A stretch of DNA of 64,000 nt from Roseomonas sp. (GCA_020249435.1 JADCFQ010000021.1:23944-87943), one strand, 5' to 3'. Positions 1 to 11,682 are shown, counted from the first letter of the stretch. Numbers and translations: made by a program. The notes: generated by a model from the sequence alone, not told the origin.

Positions 1-1
1 T

Positions 2-1009
2 ACCATGGCGGCGCTGCTGGCGCCGACGGGCGCGAAACTCCGCGCCCATGCGAAAACCCATAAATCCAGCGTCATCGCCAAGCTGCAAATGGCGCGCGGT
101 GCGGTTGGCCAATGCGTGCAAAAAGTGGCGGAAGCCGAGGCGCTGGCCTGGGGCGGTATTCCCGATATTCTGGTCAGCAACCAGGTGGTGAGCCGGCGCA
201 AATTGGCCCGCCTTGCCGCACTGGCGCGCATTGCTGAAGTGGCGGTCTGCGTTGATGACGCCGCGCAAATCGCGCTGATTGAAGCCGCTGCCGAGGCTGC
301 CGGCCTGCGCCTGCCGGTGCTGGTTGAAATTGATGTCGGCATGGCGCGCGGTGGCGTCGCGCATGGCCCACCTGCCGTGGCACTCGCGGAGCGCATCGCC
401 GCCAGCCGGCATCTGCGCTTTGGCGGCTTGCAAGCCTATCACGGTTCAGCGCAGCACAAGCGCGCGCCGGAGGAACGCGCCGCCGCGATTGGCGAAGCTG
501 TCGCGCGGTCGCGCCGCACGGTGGAACAATTGCGCCAGCGCGGCCTTGCCTGCCCGATTGTCGGCGGTGCCGGCACCGGCACCTTCCGGCATGAGGCTGC
601 GAGCGGCGTCTATACCGAAATCCAGGCCGGGTCCTATTGCTTCATGGATGCCGACTACGCGGCGAATGAGGATGCGCCGCCCTTCCGCCAATCGCTTTTC
701 GTGTTGTCTCAAGTCATGAGTACCGCAGGGCCTGGCATTGCCGTGCTGGATTGCGGGCATAAGGGCGTTTCGGTTGATTCCGGCATGCCGCAGATCTGGC
801 AACGCCCTGGGCTGCGCTATGCGGGCGCATCCGATGAGCATGGCAAGCTGGTGATTGAGGATGGCAGCGCGCCCGCGCTTGGCGAAAAGCTGCGCCTGGT
901 GCCGGGCCACTGCGACCCGACGGTGGATCGCTATGATTGGTATGTCGGCGTGCGCAAGGGGCGCGTGGAATGCCTTTGGCCGGTCTCGGCGCGGGGTGGG
1001 ATGGCCTGA
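2..1009 (+). CDS. D-threonine aldolase-like PLP enzyme (DSD1 family), 5' end cut off
   Basis: This is a PLP-dependent fold-III enzyme of the D-threonine aldolase / D-3-hydroxyaspartate dehydratase group, which cleaves or dehydrates D-beta-hydroxy amino acids. The frame is open to the window edge. The ATG at base 5 is probably internal, because the family motif RxHAKTHK, with the PLP-binding lysine, lies only about 15 residues after it; in full-length members (about 370-380 aa) 30-45 residues precede it. The C-terminal metal-binding motif is present as PGHCDPT (His about 302, Asp about 304 counted from base 5). The middle shows the alanine-racemase-type barrel (VLVEIDVGMARGG). The gene converges on gyrB, with 17 bases between the stops. 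D-threonine aldolase and D-serine dehydratase cannot be separated on sequence alone. Confidence 0.85.
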   Translation, partial: TMAALLAPTGAKLRAHAKTHKSSVIAKLQMARGAVGQCVQKVAEAEALAWGGIPDILVSNQVVSRRKLARLAALARIAEVAVCVDDAAQIALIEAAAEAAGLRLPVLVEIDVGMARGGVAHGPPAVALAERIAASRHLRFGGLQAYHGSAQHKRAPEERAAAIGEAVARSRRTVEQLRQRGLACPIVGGAGTGTFRHEAASGVYTEIQAGSYCFMDADYAANEDAPPFRQSLFVLSQVMSTAGPGIAVLDCGHKGVSVDSGMPQIWQRPGLRYAGASDEHGKLVIEDGSAPALGEKLRLVPGHCDPTVDRYDWYVGVRKGRVECLWPVSARGGMA

Positions 1010-1026
1010 AACCATCCTAATCACCC

Positions 1027-3561
<2,535 letters not shown>

Positions 3562-4704
3562 TCAGCGCAGGGCAAAAAGCCTGCCATCACCCGCGCCAAA
3601 GACCTGCCCAATACCGGCCAAAGGGGCGAAAACCTCAGCATCCGTGCCGGTCATGAAAACCTGCGCAGGCAGGGCGGCGAGGGCGGCGAAAAGCGCTTCC
3701 CGTCGCGCGGGATCAAGATGCGCCGCCACCTCATCCAGCAGGAGCAAGGGCGCGAAGCCGCGCGCTTCGGCAATCAGCGACGCATGGGCCAGCACCACGG
3801 AAACCAGCAGCGCCTTTTGCTCTCCGGTTGAACAGAATTCGGCGCTGATACCCTTGGGCATGTGGATCAAGCTCAAATCCGCCTTATGCGCCCCGCGCGC
3901 CGCCCCACCCGCTGCCGCATCGCGCCGCCGATCAGCGGCCAGGTCCTGGCGCAGCGTATCTTCCACAGCGAGTGCCGGGGTCTCTGCCAAACCCGCCGTG
4001 ATGGGGCAGGTGATGTCCAACCGCGCCGCCGGAAAGGCGCCTGTGGCGCGGCCCGCCGCAAGCTCGGCATTCAGGCGCAGCATCAAAGCGCGCCTTGCCG
4101 CCGCCACCGCCACCGCATGCCGCGCCATCGCATCTTCCAGCCCAGCCAGCCAGGCAGGGTCAGCACGGCCTTCCGCGAGCAGGCGGTTACGCTCGGCCAT
4201 CGCATTGTCATGGGCGGCCACTTCGCGCGCATGGCCAGGCTCCAAGGCCCAGACCAGCCGATCCAGGAAGCGTCGCCGCCCGCTCGCCCCCTCCTGAAAC
4301 AGCCGGTCCATTTGCGGCGTGATCCATACAGCCGCCATGCGTTCGGCCAGCATCGCCTGGCTGCGGAGCGCCTGCCCATCGAGCCGATAGATGCGCCGTT
4401 CCGTCGCCCCTTCCGGGTCCGTGCCGGTGCCGATTTCCATGGGGCCAGCGCGGGTTTCAAATCGCCCTGCCGCCGCCCAGGGCAGGCTCGCAGCTTCTTC
4501 CTGCCGGCCAAGTTCGCCCATGCGCGCACCACGAAGGCCGCGCCCGGGCGCCAGCAGCGATATCGCTTCCAACAGATTGGTCTTGCCCGCGCCGTTTTCG
4601 CCCGCGATGCAAATCAGGGATGCGTCAAAGCGCGCATCCAATCTCCGCCAAGACCGGAAATCCGTCAGCCTGAGACGCGCAAGGAAAAGCCCCGGCGCCG
4701 TCAC
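3562..4704 (-). CDS. recF: DNA replication and repair protein RecF
   Basis: RecF is an SMC-like ATPase that helps load RecA at single-strand gaps. The protein is 380 aa. Walker A is seen as GENGAGKTNLLEAIS near residue 35, a signature-like LSPGRGLRG-type stretch (LLAPGRGLRGAR) follows, and the Walker B/D-loop is near residue 320 (LLLDEVAAHLDPARRE). The start is a GTG that overlaps the dnaN stop by four bases (GTGA), so the two are translationally coupled. The C-terminal part carries STGEQKALLVSVVLAHA, the ABC signature-type segment. Its position between dnaN and gyrB is the classical bacterial order. Confidence 0.96.
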   Translation of the reverse strand: MTAPGLFLARLRLTDFRSWRRLDARFDASLICIAGENGAGKTNLLEAISLLAPGRGLRGARMGELGRQEEAASLPWAAAGRFETRAGPMEIGTGTDPEGATERRIYRLDGQALRSQAMLAERMAAVWITPQMDRLFQEGASGRRRFLDRLVWALEPGHAREVAAHDNAMAERNRLLAEGRADPAWLAGLEDAMARHAVAVAAARRALMLRLNAELAAGRATGAFPAARLDITCPITAGLAETPALAVEDTLRQDLAADRRRDAAAGGAARGAHKADLSLIHMPKGISAEFCSTGEQKALLVSVVLAHASLIAEARGFAPLLLLDEVAAHLDPARREALFAALAALPAQVFMTGTDAEVFAPLAGIGQVFGAGDGRLFALR

Positions 4705-5831
4705 ACCCGCATCGGCATCAGGACGAACAGCGCTTCCGGCCGGGACGCATCGCGCACAATAGTCGGCGCCGCGCCATCGGCGAACATGAATTCCAGCTTG
4801 TCTTCGACAAGATCAGTGATGTCGGACAAATACCGCGCCTGGAAGCCAATCTCCAAAGCGCCGCTGGTATAGGCGACATCATCGCCTTCCAGATCTTCCT
4901 GCGCTTCGCCCTGATCCGGGCTCGCGGCCGAAACACGCAAATGATTGGTGCCAAGGCTGAGCTTCACCGGGCGAGATCTTTCGCTGCTGATCGCCGCCAC
5001 ACGCTTCACTGCATCGGCGAAATCCTTGCGCGGCACAACAAGCTTCTTGTCATTGCCGCGCGGGATCACGCGTTCATATTCGGGAAAGGTGCCATCAATC
5101 AGCTTGCTGGTGAGCGTGACAGTGCCAAGCGCGAATTGCACCTTGGTGTCCGATAGCCGCACCACGATCTCATCCTGGGTTTCTTCGGCAAGCTTGCGGA
5201 TTTCATTCACGGTCTTGCGCGGCACGATCACGCCCGGCATGGCCTTCGCACCTTCCGGCAGCGGTTCTTCCACACGCGCCAGCCGATGCCCATCGGTCGC
5301 GACAGCGCGCAGCACCGGCTGGCCTTCGCTTTCGGTCGCGTGGATATAGATGCCGTTTAGGTAATAGCGTGTTTCTTCAGTGGAAATCGCGAATTTCGTG
5401 CGGTCAATCAAATCGCGCAGCACGCCGGCCTTGATGCTGAATTGCACCGGCATGCGCCCTTCGGTCATGGAAGGAAAATCATCCACCGCCAGCACCGCGA
5501 GGCTGGTATTGAAACGGCCAGAACGCAGCGCAAGCGGCCCATCGCCGCCGCCATGGTCGAATTCAACGCGCGCCCCTTCGGGCAGGTTGCGAATGATTTC
5601 ATAAAGCGTTGCCGCCGGCGCCGTGGTGCGCCCAGCGCGTGCCACCGTGACCCCTGCGATATCTTCGACCACCGCGATTTCCATATCGGTTGCGGTCAGT
5701 TTCAGCGCGCCGCCGGAACTCGCTTCGATCATGACATTGGCAAGGATGGGGATGGTGTTGCGCCGTTCCACCACGCTTTGCACATGGGTGAGCGCCTTGA
5801 GCAATACCGCCCTGTCAACCGAGAATTTCAT
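4701..5831 (-). CDS. dnaN: DNA polymerase III sliding clamp (beta subunit)
   Basis: DnaN is the ring-shaped sliding clamp that tethers DNA polymerase III and other partners to DNA. The protein is 376 aa, normal for the family. It starts MKFSVDRAVLLKALTHVQSV and continues with RRNTIPILANVMIEA, the conserved first-domain motif. It ends with VLMPMRV, the typical clamp C-terminus (LMPMR) at the partner-binding pocket. Three similar clamp domains fit the length. It lies 210 bases downstream of dnaA and overlaps the recF GTG start by four bases. Confidence 0.97.
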   Translation of the reverse strand: MKFSVDRAVLLKALTHVQSVVERRNTIPILANVMIEASSGGALKLTATDMEIAVVEDIAGVTVARAGRTTAPAATLYEIIRNLPEGARVEFDHGGGDGPLALRSGRFNTSLAVLAVDDFPSMTEGRMPVQFSIKAGVLRDLIDRTKFAISTEETRYYLNGIYIHATESEGQPVLRAVATDGHRLARVEEPLPEGAKAMPGVIVPRKTVNEIRKLAEETQDEIVVRLSDTKVQFALGTVTLTSKLIDGTFPEYERVIPRGNDKKLVVPRKDFADAVKRVAAISSERSRPVKLSLGTNHLRVSAASPDQGEAQEDLEGDDVAYTSGALEIGFQARYLSDITDLVEDKLEFMFADGAAPTIVRDASRPEALFVLMPMRV

Positions 5832-6004
5832 CGTTCCGACGCCCCGATCCTGTTGTGGCGATCTCAGCCGCAGCCAGATGGGCTACGGGGGTGAACCGCC
5901 AGTGAAATCCTGCCCGGGCGACAAAGCTGCCGAATCGGCGCGATGCAGCGCCCGGATTCGTTCCCCCATACCAGCCTGGAAGGGGCCAGAAAAGCGGCCC
6001 AGCC

Positions 6005-6013
6005 TGTGGAAAA
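6005..6013 (-). promoter_or_regulatory. weak DnaA-box-like nonamer between dnaA and dnaN
   Basis: The plus strand reads TGTGGAAAA, which is TTTTCCACA on the minus strand, one base away from the DnaA box consensus TTATNCACA. It is the only near match I noticed in the spacers on either side of dnaA. A single site is not an origin. It could take part in DnaA-dependent regulation of the dnaN-recF transcript, but it could also be chance. Confidence 0.25.
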
Positions 6014-6041
6014 CTTACCTTGGACTGCCCTGACCAGCCCT

Positions 6042-7460
6042 TCAGGTTTCCAGCATGCGCCGAAGCAGTTCCACATCCTCAGCGAAGGACCCATCGCCCT
6101 GCATCAGCTCCGCCACACGAGAGACGGCATGCATAACGGTCGTATGGTCCCGATTGCCAAAGCGCCGCCCGATTTCAGGGAGTGAGCGCGATGTCAGCTG
6201 CTTTGCCAAATACATCGCGACCTGCCGGGGCCGCGCGACATTGCGGGCGCGGCGGGCGGAGGACATGTCGGTCAGGCGGATATTGTAATGCTCGGCGACC
6301 TTGCGCTGAATTTCCTCAATCGTGACGCGCCGGTCATGGGCGCGGAGGATATCATGCAAAACCTCCTGCGCGCCTTCGAGGGTAATGGGCCGGCCAAACA
6401 GATTGGCCCAGGCGATCAGGCGATTAAGCGCGCCTTCCAATTCCCGCACATTGGACGTGATCTTATGCGCCAGGAATTCCATGACGCGCGACGGCACCGC
6501 AACCCCGGATGACGCTGCCTTGGCTTCCAGGATCGAGATGCGGAGTTCATAGGTGGTCGCGTGCAGATCAGCCACCATGCCGCAGCCAAGGCGCGTGCGC
6601 AGCCGATCTTCAATGCCAGACAGGTCGGATGGCGATTTGTCGGCGGAAATCACAATCTGCTTGCCGGCATCCACCAGCGCATTGAAGGTATGGAAGAATT
6701 CTTCCTGCGTATTGTCCTTGCCGATCAGGAATTGCAGGTCATCCACCATCAGCACATCAACCGAACGCAGCGTTTCCTTGAATTCCATGGTGGCTTGGCT
6801 GCGCAGCGCGGCGATGAAGCGATACATGAATTTCTCGGCGCTCATATAGGCAACTTGGCGCGTCGGATGCTGTTCGCGAATGGCCCATGCAATGGCGTGC
6901 ATCAGATGCGTCTTGCCAAGCCCAACACCGCCATACAGGAACAGCGGATTGAAGCCAGGTGTTACTGGCTTTTCCGCCACACGGCGCGCACAGGCATGGG
7001 CGAATTCATTGGGCTTGCCGACAATGAAGCTATCAAAGGTGAAGCGCGGATCAAGCGGTGCGGACCAATCGCCGCGCGGATCAGCGGCACGGGGCGTGGC
7101 ATTCGTCAGGCTTTCCGCCAAGGGCTGCGGGCCATTTGCCGAAGCTTCTTCAGTAGCCGCGCGGCTGCCGACCGCCACACGCAAATCAACCCGGCGAATG
7201 GCGGGGTTTTGTTGTTGCCACAGCGCACGAAGCCGATCACCATAATGGCTGCTCACCCAATCGCGCAGAAAGCGCGTCGGCAGCGTGATGGTCGCCTCAT
7301 CACCATCAACAGAGGCCAAGGTCATTTGCCGAAGCCAGCTGCGGAATTCGACATCGCCCACTTCTTCGCGCAGTTTGGCGCGGATACGGGCCCATGCTTC
7401 CGCCCAGGCAGCGGGACCTTGCGGGGGCGTGCCATCGCTTAGCTTTTCAGTGCTCCGCAA
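6042..7460 (-). CDS. dnaA: Chromosomal replication initiator protein DnaA
   Basis: DnaA is the AAA+ initiator that binds DnaA boxes and melts the origin. The protein is 472 aa. The N-terminal DnaB-interaction domain is near residues 18-80 (WARIRAKLREEVGDVEFRSWL), followed by a variable linker. The AAA+ core has Walker A GGVGLGKTHLMHAI near residue 175 and Walker B VDVLMVDDLQFL. The C-terminal helix-turn-helix ends with the signature GRRFGNRDHTTVMHAV. The start is a TTG preceded by AAGGGGG at 7 bases. The frame has an in-frame stop about 50 bases upstream and no ATG or GTG before the N-terminal domain, so a TTG start is the best reading. DnaA is often weakly translated, and this start fits that. 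Confidence 0.96.
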   Translation of the reverse strand: MRSTEKLSDGTPPQGPAAWAEAWARIRAKLREEVGDVEFRSWLRQMTLASVDGDEATITLPTRFLRDWVSSHYGDRLRALWQQQNPAIRRVDLRVAVGSRAATEEASANGPQPLAESLTNATPRAADPRGDWSAPLDPRFTFDSFIVGKPNEFAHACARRVAEKPVTPGFNPLFLYGGVGLGKTHLMHAIAWAIREQHPTRQVAYMSAEKFMYRFIAALRSQATMEFKETLRSVDVLMVDDLQFLIGKDNTQEEFFHTFNALVDAGKQIVISADKSPSDLSGIEDRLRTRLGCGMVADLHATTYELRISILEAKAASSGVAVPSRVMEFLAHKITSNVRELEGALNRLIAWANLFGRPITLEGAQEVLHDILRAHDRRVTIEEIQRKVAEHYNIRLTDMSSARRARNVARPRQVAMYLAKQLTSRSLPEIGRRFGNRDHTTVMHAVSRVAELMQGDGSFAEDVELLRRMLET

Positions 7461-7657
7461 AACGCTGCCCCCTTCACGCTCAAAACCATTATTCCCCGTT
7501 GCAAGGCATCATGCGGCGGAGCGCAGTGAAAGATCAATAGCAAAAAAACCCGAACGACAAATTTACAAAAAGGCGTGCCACCATGTCGTTTTTTCTTGAC
7601 ATGCTGGCTTCGATTATCGGCTTACAGGATGGCCAACGCAGTTCAAAAAACACAAAC
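7461..7657. other. dnaA upstream region between rpsT terminator and dnaA
   Basis: This AT-richer spacer has several A and T tracts and separates the rpsT terminator from the dnaA TTG start. It must hold the dnaA promoter, but I see no convincing -35/-10 pair. I found no canonical DnaA boxes and no cluster of near matches, so it does not look like oriC. In several alphaproteobacteria the origin lies elsewhere than next to dnaA. Confidence 0.5.
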
Positions 7658-7686
7658 AAAAAGACGCGCTGCCAAAGCAACGCGCC
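7658..7686 (-). terminator. Rho-independent terminator of rpsT
   Basis: Read on the minus strand, a hairpin CGCGTTGC / GCAGCGCG (one G-U pair, short loop) is followed directly by TCTTTTTG. It lies 35 bases after the rpsT stop and separates rpsT from dnaA on the same strand. Confidence 0.75.
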
Positions 7687-7720
7687 TCCATCTCAACATA
7701 AAAAAAGAAGATGCGCGCCG

Positions 7721-7987
7721 TCAGGCGCCGGCAGACTTCACGCGCGCCGAGAGCCGCGACAATTTCCGCGCGACCGTGTTGGCGTGCAGCACACCCTTGG
7801 TTGCAGCGCGCTGCATTTCGGGTTGCGCCGCGCGAAAGGCTTCCTGCGCTGCGGCCTTGTCGCCCGACTTCACCGCTTCTTCGACCTTGCGCAAAAAGCT
7901 GCGCACGCGCGACTTGCGCGCCTTGTTGCGCGCGCTGCGCTTTTCAATCTGACGAATGCGCTTACGCGCGGAAGCATTATTGGCCAT
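7721..7987 (-). CDS. rpsT: 30S ribosomal protein S20
   Basis: S20 is a primary 16S rRNA binding protein of the small subunit. The protein is 88 aa when started at the ATG at 7987 ([22 protein letters not shown]), which matches the family start. A TTG five codons upstream is also open but is not needed. It is strongly basic and ends with [16 protein letters not shown], the normal C-terminus. It is transcribed alone ahead of dnaA, an arrangement common in alphaproteobacteria, and has its own terminator just downstream. Confidence 0.96.
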   Translation of the reverse strand: MANNASARKRIRQIEKRSARNKARKSRVRSFLRKVEEAVKSGDKAAAQEAFRAAQPEMQRAATKGVLHANTVARKLSRLSARVKSAGA

Positions 7988-8150
7988 GGGCTGTCTGTTC
8001 AAACCTGAAGATGGAAAGGCCGGCGTCCCGCCAGCGAAGGGCGCGTAACTACCCCCGGAGCATGCTTCGCGTCAAGTCGGGTGAGCCGCCTTGCCACCGG
8101 ATGCCGCAGCACCGCTTTTCTTTACCTTCCGACCCGCTAAATACCACGCC

Positions 8151-8858
8151 ATGAAGCGTTTCTGGGAAGCGGCCCTGGCCGTGCCAAGGCTTGAAGGTGG
8201 CTATGGGGTAGTGCTGGATGGCCGTCCCCTTCGGCTGCCCGGCGGCAATATCCTCACCACCGAAAGCCACCCCTTGGCCGAGGCGATTGCCGAGGAATGG
8301 CACAAGGCCGGCGGCACCAAGGGCGGTGAGATGCGCCAGGATGATGTGCCCCTCACCCGGCTTTTGGGCGCCGCCCAGGAACGGATCGCGCCAGACCTGA
8401 AGGCCATCGTGGAAGGCCTCGTTAAATATGGCGAAACCGATCTGCTCTGCTACCGGGCCGAGGATCACCGCCTGGCCGCCCGGCAGGCGGAAGCCTGGCA
8501 GCCGATGCTGGACTGGGCCGCGCTGGCGCTGGGTGCGCCGCTCAGCACCACGCAGGGCCTGATGCCCGTGCCGCAAGCCCCGGCAAGCCTGGCCGCGCTT
8601 CAGGCTGCGGTCGCGCGGCATGATGCGGCGGGGCTCGCCGCGCTTGGTGTTGCCGTGCCGGCCTTGGGCAGCCTGGTGCTTGGCCTCGCCCTCAGCCTTG
8701 GGCGACTGGATGCCGAGGAAGCGCATCGCCTGGCCACCGTGGATGAGCTGTATCAGGAGGAATTCTGGGGCCACGATGATGAGGCCGCGGCGCGCCGCGC
8801 GGACCGGTTGGCTGAGGTGAGGCTGGCAGCGCGTTTCATGGCGCTGATGGCGGGATGA
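8151..8858 (+). CDS. ATP12 family F1-ATPase assembly chaperone
   Basis: Members of the ATP12 family bind the F1 alpha subunit during ATP synthase assembly in mitochondria and alphaproteobacteria. The protein is 235 aa from the ATG at 8151 (MKRFWEAA), where homologues start; a longer reading from 8091 adds an unlikely N-terminus. Family features are VLDGRPLRLPGG near residue 20, the LAEAIAEEW segment, and VDELYQEEFWGHDDEAAARR near the C-terminus. The gene stands alone between the divergent rpsT and the exported protein at 8935. Confidence 0.9.
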   Translation: MKRFWEAALAVPRLEGGYGVVLDGRPLRLPGGNILTTESHPLAEAIAEEWHKAGGTKGGEMRQDDVPLTRLLGAAQERIAPDLKAIVEGLVKYGETDLLCYRAEDHRLAARQAEAWQPMLDWAALALGAPLSTTQGLMPVPQAPASLAALQAAVARHDAAGLAALGVAVPALGSLVLGLALSLGRLDAEEAHRLATVDELYQEEFWGHDDEAAARRADRLAEVRLAARFMALMAG

Positions 8859-8934
8859 GGCTTTTGCGCTAGGCTTTCGGTGATTGATCTTGTCGGTCGT
8901 GCCTGTCTCGACCGGCTTCGCCCCGGAGCCCGCC

Positions 8935-9738
8935 ATGAGAAAAACTATCCGCCACGTGCTGCTGATGCTGTTGGTCGCGCTGCCGATCCTGCCCGCGCAT
9001 GCAGAGCCCGAACCGCTGATGGAAGACCCCTTCGGCATTATCGGCGCCGCCCCCACCCCCGTTGGCGGCCAAACCTTGGCCCTTGGTCTTGGCTATTCCC
9101 GCGCGCGGAATGGCGCGAACCGCGATCTTTACGGCGGCGCGCTGGAAGCCGAAGCGGGCTTGGTCCGCGGGCTTGATCTGCGTTTTGCCCAAACAGCGGA
9201 ATACGGCCCCGCGGCACCTTACCCGGCGGATGACACCAAGCGGCTTTGGGGCGGGCTTTCGCAGCTCGGGCTGCGTTGGCAAATCCTGGAAGAAGATGGT
9301 TGGCGCCCGGCGCTGGGTGTTTTCGGTGCTGTGCGCACCGCCTATGGCGAGACAAGCGGGCCATCGCAAAGCGGGCAGATTGTTGGCCTGCTGAGCAAGA
9401 CTCTGATTGAAGGCCCGCGCCCGCTGGCGTTTTCCTTCAATGCCGGCTGGTCTGAGTTATTCAATGCGGAACCGGGGGAAAGGGCGGGGCGGTATGAATT
9501 CGCCACCGGGATTACGCAGAACCTGACGCAGAATACGTCACTCGGTGTCAGCTATTTGCGCGCGCAGCAGGATCGTGGCGAGAAGGATCTGAACCTTATC
9601 GCTGCAGGGCTTTGGCATCGACTGGGGCGCGCTGGCCCCATCATGGCGGCTGGGGTTGGCGCAGGCATAGGCGATGATTCGCCGAACTTTCTGGTCTTCG
9701 CTTCCTTCAAATGGCTGTTTGGTGCGGCAGCGCCGTGA
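8935..9738 (+). CDS. Exported protein, probable outer-membrane beta-barrel
   Basis: I do not recognise a named family. The protein is 267 aa from the ATG at 8935. It begins with a clear Sec signal peptide (MRKTIRHVLLMLLVALPI..., cleavage after AHA near residue 23). The mature part is rich in alternating hydrophobic and polar strands with Gly and aromatic residues (LALGLGYSRARNG, LSQLGLRWQI, TSLGVSYLRAQ). It ends with an FASFKWLF stretch, as expected of a small barrel or outer-membrane transporter-like protein. A start at 8884 would place the signal 17 residues inside, so it is less likely. The gene converges on the serine hydrolase at 9751 with only 12 bases between stops. Confidence 0.75.
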   Translation: MRKTIRHVLLMLLVALPILPAHAEPEPLMEDPFGIIGAAPTPVGGQTLALGLGYSRARNGANRDLYGGALEAEAGLVRGLDLRFAQTAEYGPAAPYPADDTKRLWGGLSQLGLRWQILEEDGWRPALGVFGAVRTAYGETSGPSQSGQIVGLLSKTLIEGPRPLAFSFNAGWSELFNAEPGERAGRYEFATGITQNLTQNTSLGVSYLRAQQDRGEKDLNLIAAGLWHRLGRAGPIMAAGVGAGIGDDSPNFLVFASFKWLFGAAAP

Positions 9739-9750
9739 AGCCGTTCCCCG

Positions 9751-10989
9751 TTACGCCTCAATGGCCTGATAGGTCAGCATATTGATCAGGCGACGATAGT
9801 GTTGGCGCAATTCACCAGGTGCATGGGCCATGAAGACAACGCTTAGCCGTTCAGCAGGATCGGCCCAGAAATAGGTGCCCCAAACGCCGGACCAGCCAAA
9901 AGCGCCGGGCGCGCCCATAAGGCCCGATCCTCCGCGCGAAAGGCGCACCGCGACCGTCAGGCCAAAGCCATAGCCATCCAAGGCCGGGTCCATGCTGGCC
10001 ACGCGATTTTCGATGCCCTGCAAATGATCCGATGCCATCCAGGCAACCGTTTGCGGCGCCAGCACACGCACGCCATTCAAAACGCCGCCGGCGCGTAGCA
10101 TTTCGGCAAAGCGGAGATAATCGGCAGCGGTTGAAACCAAACCCGCGCCACCGGTTTCCATCTTTGGCGCACGCAACGGCGCTTCGACAGATTGCGGTGC
10201 GCCCGTGATGGGGTCTTTCGCGAAGGGTCGCGCAAAGCGCGCCAGTTTTTCCGCCGGCAGCATATAGCCGGTTTCCGCCATGCCGAGCGGCGCGAAAACA
10301 CGTTCCCGCATCAGCGCACCAAGCGAGGCACCGCCCGCGCGTTCCGCAACCGCGCCCAGCACATCAGTGGAAAGCCCATATTCCCAAACCGTGCCGGGGT
10401 GGTGGCGGAGCGGCAGCTTGCCCAATGCCTGCGCAAAGCCCTCCGTATCCATATTCTCGGCGACCCAGAAGGAACCAGGCGGTGCCACGGCATGCACCGC
10501 CGAGCCATCGCGCCCGCCATACACCAGGCCCGTGGTGTGGCGCATGGCATCCTGCACCGTCATGGGGCGCTTCGCGGCTTCGGTTTCAATTGGGCCTTGG
10601 CCGGACAGCATCACTGGCGTTGGCTTCGCGACCCGCATTTGCATCAACGGCGGCAGCCAGGCCCCGACCGGGTCTGTCACCAACATCCGGCCTTCTTCAA
10701 TCAGCGAAAGCGCCACCACGCCGGTGACGGGCTTGGTCATGGAGGCGATGGAGAACATCGCATCCGCTTGCATCGGTGCGCCGGATACGGGATCGCGCGC
10801 GCCAATTGCTTCCAGATGCACAAGCTTGCCATCACGCGCGATGGCAACAACGCAGCCCGGCAGCCTGCCCGCCGCCATTTCGCGTTCCATCGCCGGGCGA
10901 ATACGCGCGAGCCTTGCGGCGGACATGCCAACCAATTCAGGCTGCACCACCGGCAAAGGCGGTGTATCGGTTTCAATCACCGGGGTCAT
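9751..10989 (-). CDS. Serine hydrolase of the beta-lactamase class C / esterase type
   Basis: This is a 412 aa cytoplasmic-looking enzyme (no signal peptide) of the beta-lactamase-related serine hydrolase family, whose members are mostly esterases or D-aminopeptidases. The catalytic SxxK motif is SMTK near residue 83. The second motif Tyr is in WEYGLSTDVLG near residue 205, and the third-motif region is GWSGVWGTYFW with DPAERLSVVFM near the C-terminus. The start overlaps the stop of the upstream metallo-hydrolase by four bases (ATGA), so the two are probably co-translated. The substrate cannot be told from sequence, and a true beta-lactamase role is unlikely given the lack of a signal peptide. 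Confidence 0.88.
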   Translation of the reverse strand: MTPVIETDTPPLPVVQPELVGMSAARLARIRPAMEREMAAGRLPGCVVAIARDGKLVHLEAIGARDPVSGAPMQADAMFSIASMTKPVTGVVALSLIEEGRMLVTDPVGAWLPPLMQMRVAKPTPVMLSGQGPIETEAAKRPMTVQDAMRHTTGLVYGGRDGSAVHAVAPPGSFWVAENMDTEGFAQALGKLPLRHHPGTVWEYGLSTDVLGAVAERAGGASLGALMRERVFAPLGMAETGYMLPAEKLARFARPFAKDPITGAPQSVEAPLRAPKMETGGAGLVSTAADYLRFAEMLRAGGVLNGVRVLAPQTVAWMASDHLQGIENRVASMDPALDGYGFGLTVAVRLSRGGSGLMGAPGAFGWSGVWGTYFWADPAERLSVVFMAHAPGELRQHYRRLINMLTYQAIEA

Positions 10990-11639
10990 GGCGCGTTTTC
11001 TCCGACAAAAGGATTGCTCTGCCGTTCCGCGCCAAAGCTGGAAGCCGGGCCATGGCCGCAGAGGAATTGGATATGGTCACCAAGCGGAAACAGTTTTGTC
11101 CGAATGGCCTGCAGCAAGGCTGCCGTGTCCCCATAGGGAAAATCCGTGCGCCCGATGGAGCCCTGAAACAGCACATCACCCACAATCGCGATGCCCATAT
11201 CCGGGTTCACGAAAACCACATGCCCCGGCGTATGGCCCGGGCAATGCAGCACATCAAAGGCAATGCCGGCGATGTCCACCTGTTCGCCTTCTTCAAGCCA
11301 GCGGCTGGGCGTGACAGTGCGGCATTGCAGCCCGTATTTTGCACCCTGTTCCACCAGGCCATCCAGCAGAAAAGCATCGGCGCGATGCGGGCCTTCAATC
11401 GGGATATTGCCCAGCACTTCCGCCAATTCCGCGGCACCGCCCGCATGATCCATATGGCCATGCGTCAGCAGGATGCGGTCAATGGTGATGCCGGCTTCAG
11501 TAATGGCGCCTTCAATGCGCGCGACATCGCCGCCAGGGTCTATCACGACGCCGTGTTTGGTGTCCTGATCCCAGATCAGGGCACAGTTTTGCTGAAAGGG
11601 TGTCACGGGGATGATGGCGGCGGCGAGGGTCATGGCCAA
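10986..11639 (-). CDS. MBL-fold metallo-hydrolase, glyoxalase II-like
   Basis: This is a 217 aa zinc hydrolase of the metallo-beta-lactamase fold. The metal ligands are THGHMDHAGG (HxHxDH, near residue 60), the His of CPGHTPGHVVF, the Asp of VGDVLFQGSIGRTDFP, and the His of LCGHGPASSFGAERQSNPF. The Gly-Arg-Thr-Asp segment and the C-terminal pattern are typical of the YcbL/GloB2-type thioester hydrolases that act on S-lactoylglutathione or similar thioesters. It lies 43 bases after a DUF2783 gene and overlaps the serine hydrolase start by four bases, making a three-gene minus-strand unit. Confidence 0.9.
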   Translation of the reverse strand: MAMTLAAAIIPVTPFQQNCALIWDQDTKHGVVIDPGGDVARIEGAITEAGITIDRILLTHGHMDHAGGAAELAEVLGNIPIEGPHRADAFLLDGLVEQGAKYGLQCRTVTPSRWLEEGEQVDIAGIAFDVLHCPGHTPGHVVFVNPDMGIAIVGDVLFQGSIGRTDFPYGDTAALLQAIRTKLFPLGDHIQFLCGHGPASSFGAERQSNPFVGENAP

Positions 11640-11682
11640 AGGCTGGCCCGATCAGGGCCAAAGGTAAAGCCGCTGCGGCGTT

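Noticed and set aside
7596..7601. TTGACA -35-like element on the plus strand
   Set aside because: The only -10-like sequence (GATTAT) is about 10 bases away instead of 16-18, and no plus-strand gene starts there.
7461..7657. Possible oriC next to dnaA
   Set aside because: No DnaA-box cluster is present; AT-rich tracts alone are not enough.
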